A DNA stretch of 36,658 nucleotides from a bacterium (GTDB lineage Bacteria; Planctomycetota; UBA1135; GCA-002686595). The position numbers and the translations under genes are program-made. The notes beneath the pieces are model-generated. The model had not been told where the DNA came from and ran no database searches. It saw only the letters and a program-made list of their open reading frames with translations. Where the stretch lies: assembly GCA_030426745.1 (NCBI GenBank), contig JAUHYB010000004.1, forward strand, positions 1 through 36,658, read 5' to 3'. Below are positions 23,640 through 31,534 of this stretch, in pieces. Positions within the stretch are counted from its first letter, which is position 1. Each line of letters opens with the position of its first letter.

Positions 23640-25001
23640 ATGCAGCGACCTTCCGCGCGCGACCTGGACGACGTGCTCTCGAGTGCCGCGCGCGGGATCG
23701 CGTCGCGCGTCGCCGAGGCCGGCGGGCGCGCGTGGGTCGTCGGCGGCGCGGTGCGCGACCTGGCGTTGCGCGCGCTCCGCGCGGGCGGGTCCTCGAGCGC
23801 GGCGGGAACTCGCGCGGCGGATCCCGTCCCGGAGGCGCCGGCCGAGGTGGACCTCGCCACCGACCTCGAGCCCGAGCGCGTCGAGGCGCTGTTCGAGAAG
23901 ACGCTGGGCGTCGGCAAGGCGTTCGGGACGATGCTCGTCATCTGGGACGACGTGACCGTCGAGGTGACGACCTTCCGCAGCGAGCGCGGCTACTCCGACG
24001 CGCGGCGGCCCGACGAGGTCACCTATGGAACATCGGTCGAGGAGGACGCCGCGCGCCGGGATTTCACCTGCAACGCGCTGTACCTGGACCCGCTGACCGA
24101 CGAGTTCCGCGATCCGGAACGCGGGCTGGACGACCTGGCCGCCGGGCGGCTGCGCTGCGTGGGGGAGGCGGCCGAGCGCTTCCGCGAGGACGGGCTGCGT
24201 ATCCTGCGCCTGGCCCGCTTCGCGGCGCGGCTGGGGCTCGTCATCGAGCCGGAGACGCGCGCGGCCGCCGCGGCGCAGCTCGACGCGCTGCGCGGCGTGT
24301 CGGTCGAGCGCGTGCACGCGGAGTTCGAGAAGGTCCTCCGCGGACCGCGCCCGGCGGAGGCGGTCGCGCTGCTCGTCGAGCTGGGCGCCCACGAGCGCCT
24401 GGCGCCCGGCTGGTGGACCGGCGCGGCGGGGCGGGCGCGGATCGACGCGCTGGGGCGCCTCGGCGACGCGCCCGGGTCGGCGCTGGGCTACGGCGCGCTC
24501 TACGACCCCGCTCCGACGGAGGCGGGCGGCGACGACGCCGGCCACGACCGCGAGGCTGCGCGCGGGGTGCTCGACGCGCTGCGCGTGTCGCGGGCGCTGC
24601 GGCGCGAGGTCGAGGAGCTGTGGGAGCTGCAACCCGCGATCGCGGCGCTGGTCGCCGGCGCCGCGAGCCTGTCGTCCCGGCGCCGCGCGATGCGCAGCGG
24701 CGCGTTCGAGCCGGCGCTCACGCTGTACGCCGCGCGGCGTCCGGCCGACGAGGAGGCGACGCGCGCCCTGGCGGCGGAGGCGCGCGACGCGGACCCGGCG
24801 ACGCTGCGCCCCGCGCCCTTGCTGGACGCGGGCGCGTTGATCGCGGCGGGCGTGCCGCGCGGTCCGCGGCTCGGCGACCTGTTGCGCGCGCTCGAAGAGG
24901 AGCAGCTGGCCGACCGCGTGCGCGACGCGGACGCCGCGCGCGCGTGGCTGGCCGATCAGCTGGGCGGGAACCAGCGCCGCAGCGACCACGACGCCGGGTA
25001 G
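23640..25001 (+). CDS. CCA tRNA nucleotidyltransferase / poly(A) polymerase family (class II)
   Basis: A 453-residue nucleotidyltransferase that adds CCA to tRNA 3' ends or A tails to RNA. Family motifs are VVGGAVRD (nucleotide-binding Gly loop), VDLATDLEPERV (metal site), RRDFTCNAL (motif C) and RILRLARFAARLGL. At the metal site the usual DxD appears as Glu69-Val-Asp71, a conservative but unusual change. CCA-adding and poly(A)-adding members cannot be separated by eye. The ATG at 23640 was preferred over the GTG at 23622 because a promoter -10 covers that GTG. The final 46 nt overlap the end of the UbiA-family gene on the other strand. Confidence 0.85.
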   Translation: MQRPSARDLDDVLSSAARGIASRVAEAGGRAWVVGGAVRDLALRALRAGGSSSAAGTRAADPVPEAPAEVDLATDLEPERVEALFEKTLGVGKAFGTMLVIWDDVTVEVTTFRSERGYSDARRPDEVTYGTSVEEDAARRDFTCNALYLDPLTDEFRDPERGLDDLAAGRLRCVGEAAERFREDGLRILRLARFAARLGLVIEPETRAAAAAQLDALRGVSVERVHAEFEKVLRGPRPAEAVALLVELGAHERLAPGWWTGAAGRARIDALGRLGDAPGSALGYGALYDPAPTEAGGDDAGHDREAARGVLDALRVSRALRREVEELWELQPAIAALVAGAASLSSRRRAMRSGAFEPALTLYAARRPADEEATRALAAEARDADPATLRPAPLLDAGALIAAGVPRGPRLGDLLRALEEEQLADRVRDADAARAWLADQLGGNQRRSDHDAG

Positions 25002-25867
25002 CCGACGAGCAGCAGCGCCGCCGTCCACGCGCCGGTCGTCGTCTGCGTGTTCCAGCTGAAGATCACCGCGAACAGCAAGAGGCGCCGCAGGCACAGGCCC
25101 ATGCAGCGCCCGACCAGCGGCGGCGTCCAGACCTCGGTGCGCACGGCGGCCATCAGCAGCCCGGCCGCGCCGCCGACCGCCAGCAGCACGGCGGGGAAGT
25201 GGGGGGTGGCGCCGGCCGCGCCGCGCGGCGCGAGGCCCGCGGCGACGAGCAGCGTCGCGCCGGTGAACAGGAACGCGCCGACCCGCCCGCGCGACAGGTC
25301 CGGATCCTCGCCGTCCTCGAGCCGGCCGAGCCGCGAGACCGTGAACACGTAGCCGCCGTACAGCACGACCGCCAGCGCCGCCGGCAACACGGCGGGATCC
25401 AGGCCGTGCACGAAGGCGTACACCGTGCCCGTCGCCAGGTTCCCCGCGCGGCACAGCGCCAGGAGCAGCGGTCCGGACACCGGCCCGCGCCCGCGCTGGT
25501 TGTAGGTGACGGCCAGGAAGGCGACGAACGCCATCCACACGCCGGCCCAGGGCGCGGCGAGCGCGGCGCACAGGACGCCCGCAACGATCAGACCCCACGC
25601 GGCGCCGAACACGCGCGCCTCGTCCAGCAGGCCGGAGGGGATCGGGCGGTCGGGGCGCGTCGCGGCGTCGTGCTCGCGGTCGCACCAGTCGTTCAGCGCC
25701 ATGTTGCCGTGGTAGACGGCGAGCGACGACCCGACGAGCAGGGCGGCGTCGGTCGCGTCGGGGAAGCGCCCGCCGCACCCGATCAACAGGCCGGCGAGCG
25801 CGTCGCCGATCGCCGACGGCGCGAGGGACAGGCGCAGCGTGCGCCCCCAGGCGAGGCCCGTCTTCAC
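24956..25867 (-). CDS. UbiA-family membrane prenyltransferase
   Basis: A 303-residue integral membrane protein with about eight hydrophobic helices that transfers a prenyl chain to an aromatic or other acceptor. The first Asp-rich motif NDWCDREHD (59-67, NDxxDxxxD) followed by RPDRPIPSG is diagnostic. The second motif region reads TYNQRGRG and is less canonical, so the acceptor (quinone precursor, heme, phosphoglycerol) is unclear. It follows rseP with a 7-nt gap and is probably the last gene of the dxr-rseP unit, which would join isoprenoid supply (dxr) to use. Its 3' end overlaps the CCA/poly(A) gene tail-to-tail by 46 nt. Confidence 0.82.
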   Translation of the reverse strand: MKTGLAWGRTLRLSLAPSAIGDALAGLLIGCGGRFPDATDAALLVGSSLAVYHGNMALNDWCDREHDAATRPDRPIPSGLLDEARVFGAAWGLIVAGVLCAALAAPWAGVWMAFVAFLAVTYNQRGRGPVSGPLLLALCRAGNLATGTVYAFVHGLDPAVLPAALAVVLYGGYVFTVSRLGRLEDGEDPDLSRGRVGAFLFTGATLLVAAGLAPRGAAGATPHFPAVLLAVGGAAGLLMAAVRTEVWTPPLVGRCMGLCLRRLLLFAVIFSWNTQTTTGAWTAALLLVGYPASWSLRRWFPPS

Positions 25868-25874
25868 GGCGCTC

Positions 25875-27710
25875 CTAGCGCAGGATCCAGCGCTGGATGT
25901 CGTTGTGCATCACGTAGACGAACAGCGACAGGATCAGCACGAGCCCGACCAGCTGCGAGTAGCCCATGACGCGCTCGGAGACCGGCGAGCCCTTCAACTT
26001 CTCGATCAGCAGGAAGAACAGGTGGCCGCCGTCCAGCAGCGGGATCGGCAGCACGTTCAGGAACGCGAGGTTCACCGACAGGATGCACAGGAAGAAGAAC
26101 AGCTTCGCCCAGCCCGCGTCCGCGAAGCTGTGCGCGGCGACGCCGATCGTGATGATGCCGCCGACGTTCTTGCCGGCGACGTCCTGCGTCGCGATGCCGC
26201 GCAGCGTGCGCCAGGTGTCCTCCAGGAAGTTCCAGCAGAAGATCATGCCGACCTGCACGGCCCGCACCGGGTTCTTCTCCTGGTAGACGTAGGTGGAGGG
26301 GCGGAAGGCGAGGCCGTACTGCGTGCGCTCGCCGGGCGTGAGCACGACGTCGAACGTCAGGTACTCGGGCTCCTCCAGACCGTAGTCGCGCGTGACGCCG
26401 ATGCGCACGGGCTCGTCCTCTCCGACCTTGCCGACGTAGGTGCGCAGGTCCTCGAAGTCCTCGATCGCCGCGCCGTCGATCGTGTCGACGACGTCGCCCG
26501 ACCGCATGCCCTTCGCCTCGGCGGCGCCGCCCTTCGAGACGGAGACGCGGTTCGACGTGGCCTGGTCGTCGAAGGCGATGGAGCGCGCCAGGTCGTAGAG
26601 CCCGGCGCCGTCGAGCGCGGGTCCTTCGAGCGCGACGAGCTGCTCGCCGCGCCGCACCGTGAGCTCCAGCGGCCGCCCTTCGTTCGCCAGCAGGAGGCGC
26701 AACATGTCGCGGCCCCAGAACGGCTCGCCGCCGATCGCCACCAGGAGGTCGTCCTTGCGCAGGCCGGACTGCTCGACCAGCGGCGTGTCCAGGAGGTCGG
26801 AGACACGCTGCACGACGGGGCTGACGCCCAGCATCGGTTCGCCGAACTCCTCGGTGACGGGTTCGACCGTCACCTCCTTCGTCGCGTCGCCGTCCGCGAC
26901 CACGAGCGACACCGGACCGCGCTCCGAGGCTCGCCACAGGAGCTGTTCCTCGACGGACAGGAAGTCCGGCGCGTCGGTCACGCCGACCAGCACGTCGCCC
27001 GAGCGCAGGCCCGCCTCGTGCGCGGGGCTGCCGCGCTCGACCTCCAGCACGTAGCCGTCGCCGGACATCTGCCGACGCTGCGTGATGCCGATCAGGCGCA
27101 CGCCGACGTCCTCGTTGTACTTCGCCTCGAGCACGACGCGCTCGGGCGTCTCGGACCCCGGCGGCAGCACCTCGAGCGCGACCGTGTCTCCGGACGACAG
27201 CGCCGCGCTCTGCACGATGTCGTTGAAGTCGCGGATCGTGCGGTCGCCGACCTTCAACACGCGAGTGCCCGGTTCGAGCCCCGCGTGCCACGCGGGGCTG
27301 CCGGCGGCCGTCTCGCCGACGACCGGATCCGACAGCGGCACGCCCACCAGCAGGATCAGCGGGAACACCACGATCGCGAAGATCATGTTCATGATCACGC
27401 CGCCGGAGAAGATCAGGAAGCGCTGCCCGATGCTCTTCGCGCCGAGCTCGTCCGGGGCCGGCGCGCAGTCCTCGCCCTCGAGCTCCTCGCCCGCCATCTT
27501 CACGTAGCCGCCGAGCGGCACCGCCGCGACCTGGTACGTCGTGTCGCCGCGCGTCCACGACAGGAGGCGCGGGCCGAAGCCGAGGCTGAAGACCTCGACG
27601 CGCACGCCGCAGCGCCGCGCGGCGAGGAAGTGGCCCAGCTCGTGCACGAAAATCACGAGGCCGACGCCGAAGACGGTTTGCAGGATCTTGACGAGGTTCA
27701 GCAGGTCCAT
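25875..27710 (-). CDS. rseP: Site-2 intramembrane metalloprotease RseP with four PDZ-like domains
   Basis: Membrane protease that cuts anti-sigma factors and signal-peptide remnants within the membrane. HELGH (23-27) in the first membrane helix and PIPLLDGGH near the C-terminus supply the zinc ligands of family M50B. At 611 residues it is far longer than the roughly 450 of E. coli RseP. The extra length is in the central periplasmic part, where I count four PDZ-like units, each with a G-L-x-x-GD turn: around WHAGLEPGT, HEAGLRSGD, EQSGLRKDD and EAKGMRSGD. Gene order dxr-rseP is common in bacteria. An ECF sigma factor and anti-sigma candidate lie in the same window and could be clients, but nothing proves it. 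Confidence 0.93.
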   Translation of the reverse strand: MDLLNLVKILQTVFGVGLVIFVHELGHFLAARRCGVRVEVFSLGFGPRLLSWTRGDTTYQVAAVPLGGYVKMAGEELEGEDCAPAPDELGAKSIGQRFLIFSGGVIMNMIFAIVVFPLILLVGVPLSDPVVGETAAGSPAWHAGLEPGTRVLKVGDRTIRDFNDIVQSAALSSGDTVALEVLPPGSETPERVVLEAKYNEDVGVRLIGITQRRQMSGDGYVLEVERGSPAHEAGLRSGDVLVGVTDAPDFLSVEEQLLWRASERGPVSLVVADGDATKEVTVEPVTEEFGEPMLGVSPVVQRVSDLLDTPLVEQSGLRKDDLLVAIGGEPFWGRDMLRLLLANEGRPLELTVRRGEQLVALEGPALDGAGLYDLARSIAFDDQATSNRVSVSKGGAAEAKGMRSGDVVDTIDGAAIEDFEDLRTYVGKVGEDEPVRIGVTRDYGLEEPEYLTFDVVLTPGERTQYGLAFRPSTYVYQEKNPVRAVQVGMIFCWNFLEDTWRTLRGIATQDVAGKNVGGIITIGVAAHSFADAGWAKLFFFLCILSVNLAFLNVLPIPLLDGGHLFFLLIEKLKGSPVSERVMGYSQLVGLVLILSLFVYVMHNDIQRWILR

Positions 27711-27795
27711 TCGGGAGTAGTGTCCGGAGTGAGCGTGGCTCGGCGCGCGTTCGATTCGCGGGCGCGCGCGTCAGGTTCAGGTGCGCGGGGGCGCC

Positions 27796-27923
27796 GCGCG
27801 GTGTTTCCTCGGGAGCGCGCCGAGAGCGCGCGGTGTTTCCTCAAGTGCGCGACAACAACGCGCGGTGTTTCCTCAAGTGCGCGACAACGACGCGCGGTGT
27901 TTCCTCAAGTGCGCGACAACAAC
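27796..27923. repeat. 32-bp tandem repeat, four copies
   Basis: Units start at 27796, 27828, 27860 and 27892. Copies 2 and 4 are identical, copy 3 differs at one base, and copy 1 is diverged in its second half. Each junction between units 2-4 contains GCGCG-acaacaa-CGCGC, a 5-bp hairpin, for example 27847-27863. The copy at 27892 supplies the last five codons and the stop of dxr on the minus strand. The rest occupies most of the 194-nt dxr-rseP gap. Confidence 0.9.
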
Positions 27924-29062
27924 GCGCAACGCTCCCGGGCCATCTCGCGGGCGCGGGCGTCGGCGGCGAGCAGGTCGTCGACGGTGTCGGCGTTGCCGGG
28001 GCGGCGGTCGAGCACCTCGCGCGTGATGCGGTGCATGTCGGGGAAGCGCAGCTTGCCGTCCAGGAAGGCCGCGACGACCTCCTCGTCGGCCGCGTTCAGC
28101 ACGCTGCCGGAGTCCGCGCCTTCCTCGACGCAGCGGAAGCCCAGCTCGAGCGCGGGGAAGCGCGCGACGTCGGGCCGCTCGAAGTCCAGCCGGCGGAAGC
28201 TGTCGAAGTCGAAGCCGGTGAACTCCGCGGCGCCGCGGTCGGGCGCGTGCAGCGCGTAGTGGATGGGCAGCCGCATGTCCGGCGGACCGAGCTGCGCGAT
28301 CACCGAGCCGTCGATGAACTCGACCATCGAGTGCACGATCGATTGCGGGTGGATGACGACCTCGATGCGCTCGCGCTCGAGGCCGAACAGGTGGTGGACC
28401 TCGATCACCTCGAGGGCCTTGTTCATGAGCGTCGCCGAGCCGACGGTGATGCGCGGTCCCATCTCCCAGTTCGGGTGGCGCAGCGCCTCGTCGGGGGTGA
28501 CGTCGTCGAGCTCCGCGGCGGTGCGCTCGCGGAACGGGCCGCCGCTGGCGGTCAGCAGGATGCGGCGCACGCGGTCCATGCGCTCGCCGCGCAGGCACTG
28601 GTGGATCGCGCTGTGCTCCGAGTCGACGGGCAGGATCTCGCCGCCGCGCTCGCGCGCGAGCTGCATCAGGAGCTCGCCGGCGACGACCAGCGACTCCTTG
28701 TTCGCCAGCGCCAGACGGCGGCCGTGTTCGAGCACCGCGACCGACGGGCGCAGGCCCGCGGCGCCGACGATCCCGTGCACGCAGGTCTCGTAGTCGAGCT
28801 CGCGCGCGAGGTCCGTCATCGCGTCGGGGCCGTGGAAGAGCGTGGTGCCCTCCGGCAGCTCCGGGCGCAGGTGCTCCGCGGCCTCCTCGTCGACGACACC
28901 GACGAAGGGCGGCAGGAACTCGCGCGCCTGGTCCGCCAGCTCGCGCCACGACGAACGCGCGCCGATTCCGAGCACGCGGAACGCGCCGCCCGAGCGCCGG
29001 ACGACGTCGAGGGTCTGCGTGCCGATCGAACCGGTGCTGCCGAGCAGGAGCAGGGACTTCAT
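27905..29062 (-). CDS. dxr: 1-deoxy-D-xylulose-5-phosphate reductoisomerase
   Basis: Cytoplasmic NADPH-dependent enzyme that commits DXP to the MEP pathway of isoprenoid synthesis; 385 residues, normal for the family. The N-terminal GSTGSIGTQTLDV loop binds NADPH, ANKESLV and PVDSEHSAIHQCL carry active-site and metal ligands, ASGGPFR is the flexible-loop region, and PNWEMGPRITVGSATLMNK completes the catalytic domain. A typical C-terminal helical domain follows. The last residues, LLSRT, and the stop codon come from a 32-bp repeat, so the original C-terminus may have been replaced. It is divergent from the Nudix gene across a shared promoter candidate and leads the dxr-rseP-UbiA group. Confidence 0.95.
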   Translation of the reverse strand: MKSLLLLGSTGSIGTQTLDVVRRSGGAFRVLGIGARSSWRELADQAREFLPPFVGVVDEEAAEHLRPELPEGTTLFHGPDAMTDLARELDYETCVHGIVGAAGLRPSVAVLEHGRRLALANKESLVVAGELLMQLARERGGEILPVDSEHSAIHQCLRGERMDRVRRILLTASGGPFRERTAAELDDVTPDEALRHPNWEMGPRITVGSATLMNKALEVIEVHHLFGLERERIEVVIHPQSIVHSMVEFIDGSVIAQLGPPDMRLPIHYALHAPDRGAAEFTGFDFDSFRRLDFERPDVARFPALELGFRCVEEGADSGSVLNAADEEVVAAFLDGKLRFPDMHRITREVLDRRPGNADTVDDLLAADARAREMARERCALLSRT

Positions 29063-29112
29063 GGGGCGGGGCTGGGGCGGCGACGCCCGCGTTGCTCTCG
29101 TCCGCGAGCGGC

Positions 29113-29124
29113 CCTAAGTTTAGG
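29113..29124. promoter_or_regulatory. Shared bidirectional -10 between dxr and the Nudix gene
   Basis: CCTAA-gt-TTAGG is an inverted repeat that gives TAAGTT on the plus strand (29115-29120) and TAAACT on the minus strand (29117-29122), both fitting TAnnnT. The distances to the dxr start (29062) and to the ATG of the Nudix gene (29181) are similar, leaving leaders of about 50 nt each way. It is an AT-rich island in a GC-rich gap. Confidence 0.4.
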
Positions 29125-29180
29125 TGAGCACGCGTCCAGGTCCGCCCCGCGAATCCGGAATCCCGCGCGCTCCGACGCCC

Positions 29181-29708
29181 ATGTGGTCCCGCCGAGCCAA
29201 GTTCTGCCTCCTGTGCGCCACGCCGCTCGAACGCGCGGTGGTGGAGGGGCGCTCGCGCCTCGCCTGCCCGGCCGTCGACTGTCGCTTCGTCGTCTACGAG
29301 AACCCCGCCAGCGCGGCGGCCGCCGTCGTCCGGGACGCGGCCGGTCGGGTGCTGTTGATCCGCCGGCGCATCGAGCCCTACCGCGGCGCCTGGGCGCTGC
29401 CCGCCGGCTACCAGGAGGCGGACGAGAGTCCCGAGGACACGCTGATCCGCGAGGTCGGCGAGGAGACCGGCATCGCGATCGAAGTGGACCGCTTGTTCGA
29501 CCTGATCTTCGTCCCCGACGACCACCGCAAGCCCGCGAACGTCGCGGTCTACCTGTGTCGTCCGGTGGGGGGCGAGCTACGGGCCGGCCACGACGCCGCC
29601 GAGGCGCGCTGGTTCGCCCTGGACGACCTGCCCGACGAGATCGGCTTCGACAACCGCGCGCGCATCCTGTCCCGCCTGCCGCGCGCCGCCGAGCCGCCCG
29701 GCGCCTGA
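29181..29708 (+). CDS. Nudix hydrolase with N-terminal zinc ribbon
   Basis: A 175-residue pyrophosphohydrolase. Four cysteines (9, 12, 29 and 34) form a zinc ribbon at the N-terminus, and the full Nudix box, G-x5-E-x7-RE-V-x-EE-x-G-I, spans Gly76 to Ile98, with Arg90-Glu91 and Glu94-Glu95 as catalytic and metal residues. This is the layout of the NudC-like/ADP-ribose pyrophosphatase group; the NADH-specific SQPWPFPxS motif is not seen, so NAD(H) hydrolysis is not supported. ATG 29181 was chosen over GTG 29124 because the promoter candidate would start transcription after that GTG; the longer version adds 19 Pro/Arg-rich residues. Confidence 0.85.
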   Translation: MWSRRAKFCLLCATPLERAVVEGRSRLACPAVDCRFVVYENPASAAAAVVRDAAGRVLLIRRRIEPYRGAWALPAGYQEADESPEDTLIREVGEETGIAIEVDRLFDLIFVPDDHRKPANVAVYLCRPVGGELRAGHDAAEARWFALDDLPDEIGFDNRARILSRLPRAAEPPGA

Positions 29709-29735
29709 GCCGGGCCCCCTCCGCATCCCGGGCTC
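29707..29735 (+). terminator. Hairpin at the end of the Nudix gene
   Basis: GAGCCGGG (29707-29714) pairs with CCCGGGCTC (29727-29735) with one bulged base; the stem overlaps the stop codon. No T-run follows. It separates the Nudix gene from the purM promoter candidate. Confidence 0.4.
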
Positions 29736-29761
29736 GGAGTGCATTCGCGGCGGCCAGCGGG

Positions 29762-29767
29762 TACGCT
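29762..29767 (+). promoter_or_regulatory. Candidate -10 element of purM
   Basis: TACGCT, the same hexamer as before the CCA/poly(A) gene, ends 40 nt before the purM ATG, leaving a leader of about 30 nt. No -35 was recognised. Confidence 0.3.
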
Positions 29768-29807
29768 CGCCGCCTTCCGCGCCCCCTCTCCGAACCCCGC
29801 CACCCGC

Positions 29808-30854
29808 ATGACCCGAGAGCCGCTCACCTACAAGGACGCCGGCGTCGACATCGGCGCGCAGGACGAAGCCCTCGCCCGCGCCAAACAAGCGATCCGCTCC
29901 AGCTTCACCCCCGGCGTGCTCGGCGACGTCGGGCTCTTCGGCGGCCTGTTCGACCCCGCGAAGATGGGCTTCGGCGACGCGATCCTCGTCGGCAGCGCCG
30001 ACGGCGTCGGGACCAAGCTCGAGGTCGCCAAGCGCGCCGGCGTGTACGACGGCGTCGGCCGCGACCTGGTGCAGCACTGCATCAACGACATCCTGGTGCA
30101 GGGCGCGCGCCCCTTGTTCTTCATGGACTACGTCGGGACGGGGCGCCTCGATCCGACGGTCGTGTCGGAGCTGATCACGGGGTGCGCGAACGCGTGCCGC
30201 GACAACGGCCTCGCGCTGCTCGGCGGCGAGACGGCGGAGATGCCCGGCCTGTACGCCGACGGCGACTTCGACCTCGTCGGCTTCATCGTCGGCGCGGTGC
30301 AGCGCGACAAGATCCTCGACGGCTCGCGCGTCGCGCCCGGGCAGAAGCTGCTGGGACTCGCGTCGAGCGGCCTGCACACGAACGGCTACTCGCTGGCGCG
30401 CAAGGTGCTGTTCGAGCGCGAGGGCCTCGACGTGAACGACCGCCCGGCGCAGCTCGAAGGCGCGTCGGTGGGCGAGGCGCTGCTCGCGCCGCACCGCTCG
30501 TACCTCGAGCTCTGCTGGCCCCTGCTCGAGGAGCGCCGCATCGCCGGGATGGCGCACATCACCGGCGGCGGCCTGATCGACAACCTGCCCCGCGTGCTGG
30601 GCGACTGCGACGCCGTGATCGACCTCGATTCGTGGGAACGCCCCGCGCTGTTCCGCTACCTCTGCGAGGCCGGCGGGATCGAGCGCGACGAGTCGTACCG
30701 CGCCTTCAACATGGGCGTCGGCCTGGTGCTGATCGTCGACGCGCAGGACGAGGCCGCCGTGCGCGCTTCGCTGGAGGAGCGCGGCGAGGCGGTGTACGCG
30801 CTCGGCGAGCTCGTCGCGGGCACCGGCGTCGTCCGCTGGAAGGAAGACGCGTGA
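29808..30854 (+). CDS. purM: Phosphoribosylformylglycinamidine cyclo-ligase (AIR synthetase)
   Basis: Cytoplasmic ATP-dependent enzyme that closes the imidazole ring in purine synthesis (FGAM to AIR). The protein has 348 residues and all PurM landmarks: TYKDAGVDI at the start, GSADGVGTKLEVA (ATP and metal), HCINDILVQGA, LLGGETAEMPG, LGLASSGLHTNGYSLAR, AHITGGGL and FNMGVGL. ATG 29808 directly precedes the conserved TYKDAGVDI segment. The start further upstream would add unrelated residues. The stop overlaps the GTG of the next gene, a small exported protein without an evident purine role. No other pur genes are nearby. Confidence 0.96.
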   Translation: MTREPLTYKDAGVDIGAQDEALARAKQAIRSSFTPGVLGDVGLFGGLFDPAKMGFGDAILVGSADGVGTKLEVAKRAGVYDGVGRDLVQHCINDILVQGARPLFFMDYVGTGRLDPTVVSELITGCANACRDNGLALLGGETAEMPGLYADGDFDLVGFIVGAVQRDKILDGSRVAPGQKLLGLASSGLHTNGYSLARKVLFEREGLDVNDRPAQLEGASVGEALLAPHRSYLELCWPLLEERRIAGMAHITGGGLIDNLPRVLGDCDAVIDLDSWERPALFRYLCEAGGIERDESYRAFNMGVGLVLIVDAQDEAAVRASLEERGEAVYALGELVAGTGVVRWKEDA

Positions 30855-31498
30855 TCGGTCCCGCGCTGGTGCTCGCCGCCGCGCTCGCGTCGGCGCAGGA
30901 CGCTTCGAACGGCGACCAGGCCGCGACGCGGGACGACGCCGTCTCGACGCAGGCCGCCGCGCGCTCGGACGCCGACTGGATCGAGCTCGTGCGCAGCGCC
31001 CGGGGCGACGACTACGGCCCCGCGCTGCAGGGCGCCTTCGCGCGCTTCAAGGACCGCGTCGACGCCTACGAGATGCAGCCCGCCGAGGCGCTGATGCGCG
31101 CGATGCACGAACGCGCCCGCGGCGACTGGAGCGCCGAGGGGCTCTCGCTGGTCCTCGCGCGCCAGGGCCGCTACGACGCGTCGCGGGAGGTGCTCGCGGA
31201 ACAGCGCGAGCGCACGGACGACCCCGCGGCTCGCGCGGTCCTGACCCAGGCGATGGCCCTGCGCGCGCTGGGCGCCGGCCGCGACGACGTCGCGCGCCGC
31301 GAACTCGGCGCCGCCTACGCCGCCGGCAACGACGACGCGGGCGTGGTCCTGGCCCTGCTCGCGCTCTCCGCGGGCCGGCGGGACCGCACCCGCGCGGTCT
31401 CCCGCGCCCTCGTCGCGGACGAACCCCGCCCCGCCTGGGCGCTGCGCGCCTGGGGCCTTAGCATGTTGCCTCCCTCCGACGGAAATCCCGCCCGCTAG
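30851..31498 (+). CDS. Small exported helical (TPR-like) protein
   Basis: A 215-residue protein with a signal peptide ending near ASAQ (about residue 16), an Ala/Asp/Gln-rich linker and then paired helices such as LSLVLARQGRYDASREVL and RRELGAAYAAGNDDAGVV, which look like degenerate TPR repeats. Function is unknown. The GTG start overlaps the purM stop (GTGA). A -10-like TAGCAT for the next gene lies inside its 3' end. Confidence 0.6.
   Translation: MIGPALVLAAALASAQDASNGDQAATRDDAVSTQAAARSDADWIELVRSARGDDYGPALQGAFARFKDRVDAYEMQPAEALMRAMHERARGDWSAEGLSLVLARQGRYDASREVLAEQRERTDDPAARAVLTQAMALRALGAGRDDVARRELGAAYAAGNDDAGVVLALLALSAGRRDRTRAVSRALVADEPRPAWALRAWGLSMLPPSDGNPAR
31459..31464 (+). promoter_or_regulatory. 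Candidate -10 element upstream of the esterase-fold gene
   Basis: TAGCAT ends 70 nt before the ATG at 31535. The same hexamer lies 69 nt before the uvrA ATG, and both are followed by a TTGCCTCC stretch a few bases later, a similarity that might be functional. Confidence 0.3.
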
Positions 31499-31534
31499 TC
31501 GTCTCCCCGCACCGCCCCGACGGGTATTGCCGCC

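Noticed and set aside
25839-28259. Plus-strand open frame of 806 residues opposite rseP
   Set aside because: Low-complexity, His/Arg/Asp-rich translation with no family; the minus strand carries clear RseP motifs.
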